Below are positions 16,420 to 20,723 of a stretch of DNA of 20,723 bases, piece by piece. The stretch's first letter is position 1. Every line of letters starts with the position of its first letter. This DNA comes from Lachnospiraceae bacterium (GTDB lineage: Bacteria > Bacillota_A > Clostridia > Lachnospirales > Lachnospiraceae), in the NCBI GenBank assembly GCA_017435025.1, contig JAFSFU010000025.1:1-20723 (forward strand), read 5' to 3'. Below the pieces are notes generated by a model. It had not been told where the DNA came from, made no database searches, and saw only the letters and a list, made by a program, of their open reading frames with translations. The translations under genes were made by a program, and so were the position numbers.

Positions 16420-18654
16420 TTATTCTGCAGGCTTTGTTTCCTGAACGGTCGGTGACTCTTCACCAGGAACCGCATCACCAGGTCCCGGTGCTGCCAGATT
16501 TTCCATCGTTTCAGGTATTGGCTGGATTTCCATACTAAATCCAGGCACATCGTCCGGAAGTCCCAGACCGCCTTCATAAGAAATAACTTCTTCGTCCGGT
16601 TCCTCTGTCGGCTCGATCACATTGCCATTTTCGTCGGTTTCCGGTTCGGCCGTAAATGTCTCGCTCTCTGCGATTGATTCACCTTCTGCTGTTTCGCTTT
16701 CGCCATTCGGTTCCATGCCGCCCTGGTTTTCATTGGTGATTCCCTCTTCCTGACTTGCCAAACCTTCATCAACCTCTTCCGGAATCTCAGATGTCGGGAA
16801 CACATTCATATAAGGAAGGATATCTCTCAAAATCTTCTGGAATACTTCGATCGCAAACGTACTGTGCGCCTGCTCCTCACCAGGAAGATGCGGAGTATCA
16901 ATAACTACATATACAAGTACCTGCGGATCATCCGCCGGCGCAAATCCTGCAAACGAAACCAAATAATTTCTTGCAGAACGCGGGAATTTCTGAGCTGTAC
17001 CGGTCTTACCGCCGACCTTATATCCTGCCACTCGGCCTGCTTTACCGGTACCTTCCTCATTGTCTACTGTCTGGAACAGTGCTTCTACAATAAAATCACT
17101 GGTAGACTGGGATACGGTCTCGCGAACCAGGTTCGGCTCGACTTTTTCTACCACAGCTCCCTGTTCATTAAGGATCTGCTTCACCACATGCGGTTCATAA
17201 TAAGAGCCGCCATTGATAACGGAACAAAGCGCTGCCGCCATCTGTACCATCGTACAGTTATAGTTCTGTCCGAAAGAATAACAAGCAAGGTCTGTGGAAC
17301 CCATCACATCGGCACCGCGAATCAGACCGGAAGTATCTGCCTCACCCGGCAGGTCAATACCGGTTTTCTGACCGAAACCAAACATTTTCTGGTATTCGGC
17401 AAACTTCTCAACTCCCAATCTCGCAGAAATCTGCATCATGACGTCATTACAGGATTTCATCAAAGACTGCTGTGTCGAAATCATTCCATGTCCGAGACGG
17501 CTGACACATCGAATATTAAATCCGCCCACATGCTGACCGCCATCACACATATAGGTCTCATTCTGTCCGATCACACCCTCTTCTAAACATGCTGCAACCG
17601 TCAGTGGCTTCGCCGGTGAACCAGGCTCATAACTGTCGCTGACTACAAAGTTACGCCACATCTTATTCCATGCTTCTGATTTCTCTGTCTCAGTCATAAC
17701 GGCGATCTCATCTTCCGAGTACATCAAAGACAGATCCCTGGGATTATTCAGATCATATCGGCGGTTGGTACTCATGGCCAGAATCTCTCCATTGTCCGGA
17801 TCCATAACCAGGACTGCGGCCGTCTCACTACCGATTCCGTTCATCCACTCGTCAATATATTTATCAACGGTCTTCTGGATATTGACATCAATGGTTGAAA
17901 CGATCGTATTGCCATTTTCCGGAGATTTGATCACCTTCTCCATATTGGATTCACTGTCCAGATATCCATACTCTCGTCCATTGTTGCCGATCAGCTGATC
18001 ATTATAATACTGCTCGATTCCTCCGCTTCCCTGCTTACCGTTATCGAACGCAAATCCGACCACATTACACGCAAGGGAATCATACGGATAAAAACGTTTA
18101 TACTCATCTTCGAACCATACGCCTTTGACACGTTTGCTGGTACCCTCATCCGAGAATTTTTTATTCATCTCGTCCGCCAGCGCCTCAAATGCCTCCTTTT
18201 CCTCAGCAGGAAGCTGTTTGGCATATTTGACATAATAGGACTCTTTGTTCTCTTCAATCAGTTGATACAATTCTGTCCGGTCGTATCCGAACACCTGGCT
18301 TAATGCGTCCACGGTAGCGTCCAGATACTTATCCGCAGCCTTGTTGATCTGGTTCGGGTCAATGATCAGATTGTAAACCTTCTCGCTGGTTGCCAGATAT
18401 GTTCCATTTCGGTCCACGATATCACCGCGGCGATAGGGGATTGTACGGCTGTCATAGGAAGAATGCTGGTTCAGAACAACCTGCGTATACTCATATTCCT
18501 TTTCTTTGATCAAGTTGTAAAGTACTACCACAAGAGCAATTAAAGCCAGCGTAATTACGATAAACGTAACCGCCAGCTTTTCTTTCATATACCCCGTCAG
18601 TACTCTTTTTTTATTTTTATTACCGTTCTGGGATGTCTTCATACTGTCTAACAT
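16420..18654 (-). CDS. ftsI: Class B penicillin-binding protein FtsI/PBP2B
   Basis: This is the septal transpeptidase by position after ftsL. From ATG 18654 it has 744 residues: a basic cytoplasmic tail, an anchor helix at about 26-47, a dimerisation domain with RRGDIVDRNG and a transpeptidase domain with SPAK (Ser346), SCN (401-403) and KTGT (550-553). After LPYMNVFP the last 125 residues (about 620-744) are an acidic Glu/Pro/Gly/Thr-rich tail replacing the PASTA domains of B. subtilis PBP2B. The longer open frame upstream overlaps ftsL and reads unlike a PBP. I chose ATG 18654, with GGAAAG about 5 nt upstream; ATG 18642 is possible. The overlap with ftsL is 35 nt. Confidence 0.92.
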   Translation of the reverse strand: MLDSMKTSQNGNKNKKRVLTGYMKEKLAVTFIVITLALIALVVVLYNLIKEKEYEYTQVVLNQHSSYDSRTIPYRRGDIVDRNGTYLATSEKVYNLIIDPNQINKAADKYLDATVDALSQVFGYDRTELYQLIEENKESYYVKYAKQLPAEEKEAFEALADEMNKKFSDEGTSKRVKGVWFEDEYKRFYPYDSLACNVVGFAFDNGKQGSGGIEQYYNDQLIGNNGREYGYLDSESNMEKVIKSPENGNTIVSTIDVNIQKTVDKYIDEWMNGIGSETAAVLVMDPDNGEILAMSTNRRYDLNNPRDLSLMYSEDEIAVMTETEKSEAWNKMWRNFVVSDSYEPGSPAKPLTVAACLEEGVIGQNETYMCDGGQHVGGFNIRCVSRLGHGMISTQQSLMKSCNDVMMQISARLGVEKFAEYQKMFGFGQKTGIDLPGEADTSGLIRGADVMGSTDLACYSFGQNYNCTMVQMAAALCSVINGGSYYEPHVVKQILNEQGAVVEKVEPNLVRETVSQSTSDFIVEALFQTVDNEEGTGKAGRVAGYKVGGKTGTAQKFPRSARNYLVSFAGFAPADDPQVLVYVVIDTPHLPGEEQAHSTFAIEVFQKILRDILPYMNVFPTSEIPEEVDEGLASQEEGITNENQGGMEPNGESETAEGESIAESETFTAEPETDENGNVIEPTEEPDEEVISYEGGLGLPDDVPGFSMEIQPIPETMENLAAPGPGDAVPGEESPTVQETKPAE

Positions 18655-19087
18655 ACTCGCTTTCCGTCTTGTTATACAGGCGAACCTGATCTTTATTTGC
18701 ATAGACCATGCCCATCTCTTCTGTTGCAACCTTATAAACATAATCAAGGTCCACAGACGTATTGATCCTTGTCTCAAGCGCATCATTGTCTGCCTTCAAA
18801 GTCTCAATACTCTTCTCTAACTGCTCAATATTGTCCAGTCTCGCAGTGAGGGAAGCCTGTAACTGCAGATAGCTAATACACAGGTAAAGGGTGAAGATAG
18901 CTGCGATTGTAAGCATAATTACAAACGGCAGATCCATCGGAAGGGCCCTGTCCTGCTCTCTTCGAATGGTAACAGTATGGCGTTCATTTCTGATAGCCGG
19001 GCGTTCCACTGCCTGAAGCTTTCTCGCAGCTGTTCCGGATACATATTCTGCCTGCGCCATGGATCTTTTGCGATTTACAGTTGCCAT
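18620..19087 (-). CDS. ftsL: Cell division protein FtsL
   Basis: FtsL is a bitopic membrane protein that pairs with DivIC and DivIB to activate septal synthesis. The 155-residue protein has a basic cytoplasmic tail of about 50 residues, one helix at 52-73, then a leucine-zipper-like coiled coil (LDNIEQLEKSIETLKADNDALE) to about 112 and a short tail with DLDYVYKVATEEMGMVYA, seen in clostridial FtsL. Position between rsmH and the PBP supports the name, since FtsL is poorly conserved. AAGGAAG lies before ATG 19087. It overlaps the PBP start by 35 nt. Confidence 0.88.
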   Translation of the reverse strand: MATVNRKRSMAQAEYVSGTAARKLQAVERPAIRNERHTVTIRREQDRALPMDLPFVIMLTIAAIFTLYLCISYLQLQASLTARLDNIEQLEKSIETLKADNDALETRINTSVDLDYVYKVATEEMGMVYANKDQVRLYNKTESEYVRQYEDIPER

Positions 19088-19122
19088 ACTATCACTTCCT
19101 TTCTAAAACAACTCGTCTTTTC

Positions 19123-20058
19123 TTACTTTCTTTCAAATACTCTCAATTTGGAACTTTTGGAACGTTTGTTTTCCTCAATTTCCTGATCATCCGGGACAAT
19201 CGGCTTTCTTGTAACCACTTTTCCCTTGCTCTTTTTTCCGCAAACACAGATCGGCAGGTTCGGCGGACAGACACAAGGATTTTCATTGGTCTTAAAAATC
19301 GTCTTTACGATTCGGTCTTCCAGGGAATGGAAGGTAATGATGGAGAGTCTTCCGTCCGGATTCAACAGATCGATCATCGTATCGATGGACTCGGTCAGGA
19401 CTTCCAATTCCTTGTTTAATTCAATTCGGATTGCCTGAAACGTACGTTTTGCAGGATGGCCGCCGTCCGCTCTCATTTTTGCCGGAATCGCAGCTTTGAT
19501 AATCTCTACCAACTGGTCGGTTGTTTCAATTCTTCCGTTTTCTCTTGCGCGTACAATATGCTTGGCAATATTCTTCGCAAACTTGTCCTCTCCGTAATCA
19601 CGGATCACACGGAACAGTTCCATTTCCGTATAGTCATTGACAATATCTGCTGCTGTTTTGTCATTTCTCTGGTCCATTCTCATGTCCAGAGGGGCATTTT
19701 CCCGATAGGTGAATCCTCGTTCTGCCGTGTCCAATTGGTAGGAGGAAACACCTAAATCGAGATAAATACCATCTACTTTTTGAATCCCTAAACCTTCGAG
19801 CACCTCCCGGATATTCCGGTAGTTGCTCCGAACAATGGTAACTTTCTCTTTAAACGGTTCCAGACGCTCCGTCGCTGCCTTGATCGCATCCGCATCCTGA
19901 TCGATTCCGATCAGTCTGCCGTTTTCACCAAGTCTGCTGGCCACCTCGTAAGCATGACCACCGCCGCCCAGTGTACCATCGACATAAATTCCGTCCGGTT
20001 TGATATTTAAGCTGTCTACTGTCTCATAAAGGAGAACTGACTTGTGTTCAAAAATCAT
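19123..20058 (-). CDS. rsmH: 16S rRNA (cytosine-1402 N4) methyltransferase RsmH
   Basis: RsmH (MraW) methylates N4 of C1402 in the ribosomal decoding centre using S-adenosylmethionine. The 311-residue protein opens [13 protein letters not shown], followed by the cofactor loop [11 protein letters not shown], the [13 protein letters not shown] segment, [27 protein letters not shown] and the C-terminal SKLRVFER. The length is typical. Its ATG overlaps the mraZ stop by 4 nt (ATGA), so the two are translationally coupled. The C-terminal part contains several cysteines ([13 protein letters not shown]), common in this family and perhaps metal-binding. Confidence 0.97.
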   Translation of the reverse strand: MIFEHKSVLLYETVDSLNIKPDGIYVDGTLGGGGHAYEVASRLGENGRLIGIDQDADAIKAATERLEPFKEKVTIVRSNYRNIREVLEGLGIQKVDGIYLDLGVSSYQLDTAERGFTYRENAPLDMRMDQRNDKTAADIVNDYTEMELFRVIRDYGEDKFAKNIAKHIVRARENGRIETTDQLVEIIKAAIPAKMRADGGHPAKRTFQAIRIELNKELEVLTESIDTMIDLLNPDGRLSIITFHSLEDRIVKTIFKTNENPCVCPPNLPICVCGKKSKGKVVTRKPIVPDDQEIEENKRSKSSKLRVFERK

Positions 20059-20480
20059 ATGCCAAGACCTTCCATATTTTCTGCAATTTCGTCCATATCA
20101 TCGTAAACGTTCTTTTCAGCCCAGATTGCTTTGTTCCAGATTTCGATTCGGCTTCCGACGCCGACTAAAACCACATCTTTCTCAAGTTTGGCGAAATCTC
20201 TCAAAACTGCCGGGATTAAAATTCTTCCCTGTTTGTCCACTTCACAGGCGTTGGCACCTGCCAGGAAGAATCTCGTAAATTTTCTGGCATTGGCATTTGT
20301 AAGGGGAAGTGCGTGAAGTTTCTCTTCAAAGGATTTCCACTCGGTATTTTCGTACACGAAAAGACAGCCATCCAATCCCTTTGTCACAACGAACTCATCG
20401 CCCAGCTGCTCACGGAACTTGGATGGAACAATCAGACGACCTTTTGCATCGATTGTATGACTGTACTCACCAATGAACAT
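20055..20480 (-). CDS. mraZ: Transcriptional regulator MraZ
   Basis: MraZ is a ring-forming DNA-binding protein that controls the dcw cluster through direct TGG repeats in its own promoter region. The 141-residue protein has two SpoVT/AbrB-like halves with [13 protein letters not shown] near residue 11 and [13 protein letters not shown] near 82. The frame opens 69 nt upstream, but [15 protein letters not shown] is the family start and AGGAGA lies 5-6 nt before ATG 20480. It is the first gene of the cluster and has matching repeats directly upstream, so autoregulation is likely. Confidence 0.97.
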   Translation of the reverse strand: MFIGEYSHTIDAKGRLIVPSKFREQLGDEFVVTKGLDGCLFVYENTEWKSFEEKLHALPLTNANARKFTRFFLAGANACEVDKQGRILIPAVLRDFAKLEKDVVLVGVGSRIEIWNKAIWAEKNVYDDMDEIAENMEGLGI

Positions 20481-20512
20481 CCTTTTCTCCTGTATCCGTG
20501 CGCTCCATAGGG

Positions 20513-20560
20513 AACCACTTTCTCCCCATTTCACTCCACTTTGACCCACTTTTCACCACT
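20513..20560 (-). promoter_or_regulatory. MraZ operator, five phased TGG repeats
   Basis: On the minus strand five TGG units (four as GTGG, one as ATGGGG) fall at plus positions 20556-20558, 20546-20548, 20536-20538, 20526-20528 and 20515-20517. The spacing is 10, 10, 10 and 11 bp, one helical turn, so all face the same side. Known MraZ sites use similarly spaced TGG-containing repeats. The array lies between the promoter and mraZ. Confidence 0.85.
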
Positions 20561-20569
20561 TCTGATATA

Positions 20570-20598
20570 ATATTAGTACATTTATTTCAAAATGGCAA
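20570..20598 (-). promoter_or_regulatory. Promoter of the mraZ-led dcw cluster
   Basis: On the minus strand TTGCCA (20598-20593, 5 of 6) and TAATAT (20575-20570, 4 of 6) are 17 bp apart. A/T runs at about 20599-20620 could act as an UP element. An alternative pair is TTGAAA with TATCAG, also 17 bp apart. The expected start near 20563 places the MraZ repeats within the first 50 nt of the transcript. Confidence 0.6.
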
Positions 20599-20622
20599 GA
20601 TTTTTTTAAGAAAAAAGTAACA

Positions 20623-20652
20623 AAAAAAAGCCGCAAATTTGCGACTTTTTTT
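20623..20652. terminator. Rho-independent terminator between upstream gene and mraZ
   Basis: The perfect palindrome CGCAAATTTGCG is extended, past one mismatch, by G-C and a run of A:T pairs, with A8 on one side and T7 on the other. It can act in either direction. It most likely ends the minus-strand gene that stops at 20676. Confidence 0.8.
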
Positions 20653-20675
20653 GGCATTCTATATATATTGTTATT

Positions 20676-20723
20676 TTAAAAACCGGCCACAATATATTGT
20701 TCCAACAAGCGATCCAGCTCTAC
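20676..20723 (-). CDS. C-terminal end of an upstream gene, perhaps Spo0E-like
   Basis: At the right edge the minus strand reads VELDRLLEQYIVAGF and then TAA, followed 24 nt later by a terminator. Only 15 codons are visible. The pattern (E)LDRLLEQY resembles the end of small Spo0E-family aspartyl-phosphate phosphatases, whose signature includes S-x-x-LD-x-L-I-x-x-Y and which act on Spo0A~P. The resemblance is short and could be chance; another protein ending in a helix is possible. Confidence 0.35.
   Translation of the reverse strand, partial: VELDRLLEQYIVAGF

Noticed and set aside
16404..16577. Longer start for the YkgJ-family gene
   Set aside because: The extension overlaps the ftsI tail, while ATG 16403 has a good ribosome binding site 7 nt upstream.
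16864..17586. 240-codon plus-strand open frame
   Set aside because: It is antisense to the transpeptidase domain of ftsI and reads as unstructured Arg/Ser/Cys/His-rich protein without domains or a ribosome binding site.
18655..18786. N-terminal extension of the ftsI frame into ftsL
   Set aside because: The extra 44 residues are out of frame over conserved ftsL sequence and do not resemble a PBP; ATG 18654 is better supported.
20481..20549. Longer start for mraZ
   Set aside because: The added residues are translated from the TGG operator repeats; the family start MFIGEY and its ribosome binding site are at 20480.
1..20723. Mobile elements, CRISPR arrays, tRNA, rRNA or riboswitches
   Set aside because: No transposase, repeat-spacer pattern, terminal inverted repeats or structured RNA leader was seen; the window is a core chromosomal region.

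Overview
The window comes from a Gram-positive, endospore-forming member of the Clostridia, most likely Lachnospiraceae. This is inferred from the division and sporulation gene content, the protein style and the moderate GC. I cannot name a genus. All genes but one lie on the minus strand, so the biological order runs from the right edge to the left.

Right part (about 20.7 to 9.5 kb): a compact division and cell wall (dcw) cluster. A promoter and an array of MraZ-type TGG repeats precede mraZ, followed by rsmH, ftsL, a vegetative class B PBP (ftsI/pbpB), a YkgJ-type cysteine-cluster gene, a SpoVD-like class B PBP, mraY, murD, ftsW/spoVE and divIB/ftsQ. ftsZ (9.4 to 8.2 kb) has its own promoter and ends at a hairpin. 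The cluster lacks murE, murF, murG, murC, murB and ftsA, which many Firmicutes carry at this locus.

Middle part (8.0 to 6.3 kb): the spoIIG operon, spoIIGA (membrane protease) and sigE (mother-cell sigma factor precursor). Its promoter-like region has a 21-bp spacer and a Spo0A box over the -35, recalling the unusual Bacillus subtilis spoIIG promoter. sigG does not follow sigE. The only plus-strand gene, a zinc-ribbon two-helix membrane protein (5.6 to 6.3 kb), converges on sigE, and the two share a bidirectional terminator.

Left part (5.4 kb to the left edge): a tight gene string of DegV-family lipid-binding protein, membrane sensor histidine kinase, tandem GerMN-domain lipoprotein and comEC. 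comEC runs off the left edge and seems to start at a rare ATT codon. No response regulator is present.

Working together, the window makes lipid II precursors (MraY, MurD), the septal synthase (FtsW with two class B PBPs), the divisome scaffold (FtsZ, DivIB, FtsL) and the first mother-cell sporulation switch (SpoIIGA, SigE). A sigma-E-like promoter just before spoVD would let the sigma factor encoded here turn on the sporulation PBP. The most intriguing lesser-known unit is the kinase/GerMN-lipoprotein pair, whose layout resembles the actinobacterial MtrB/LpqB pair.
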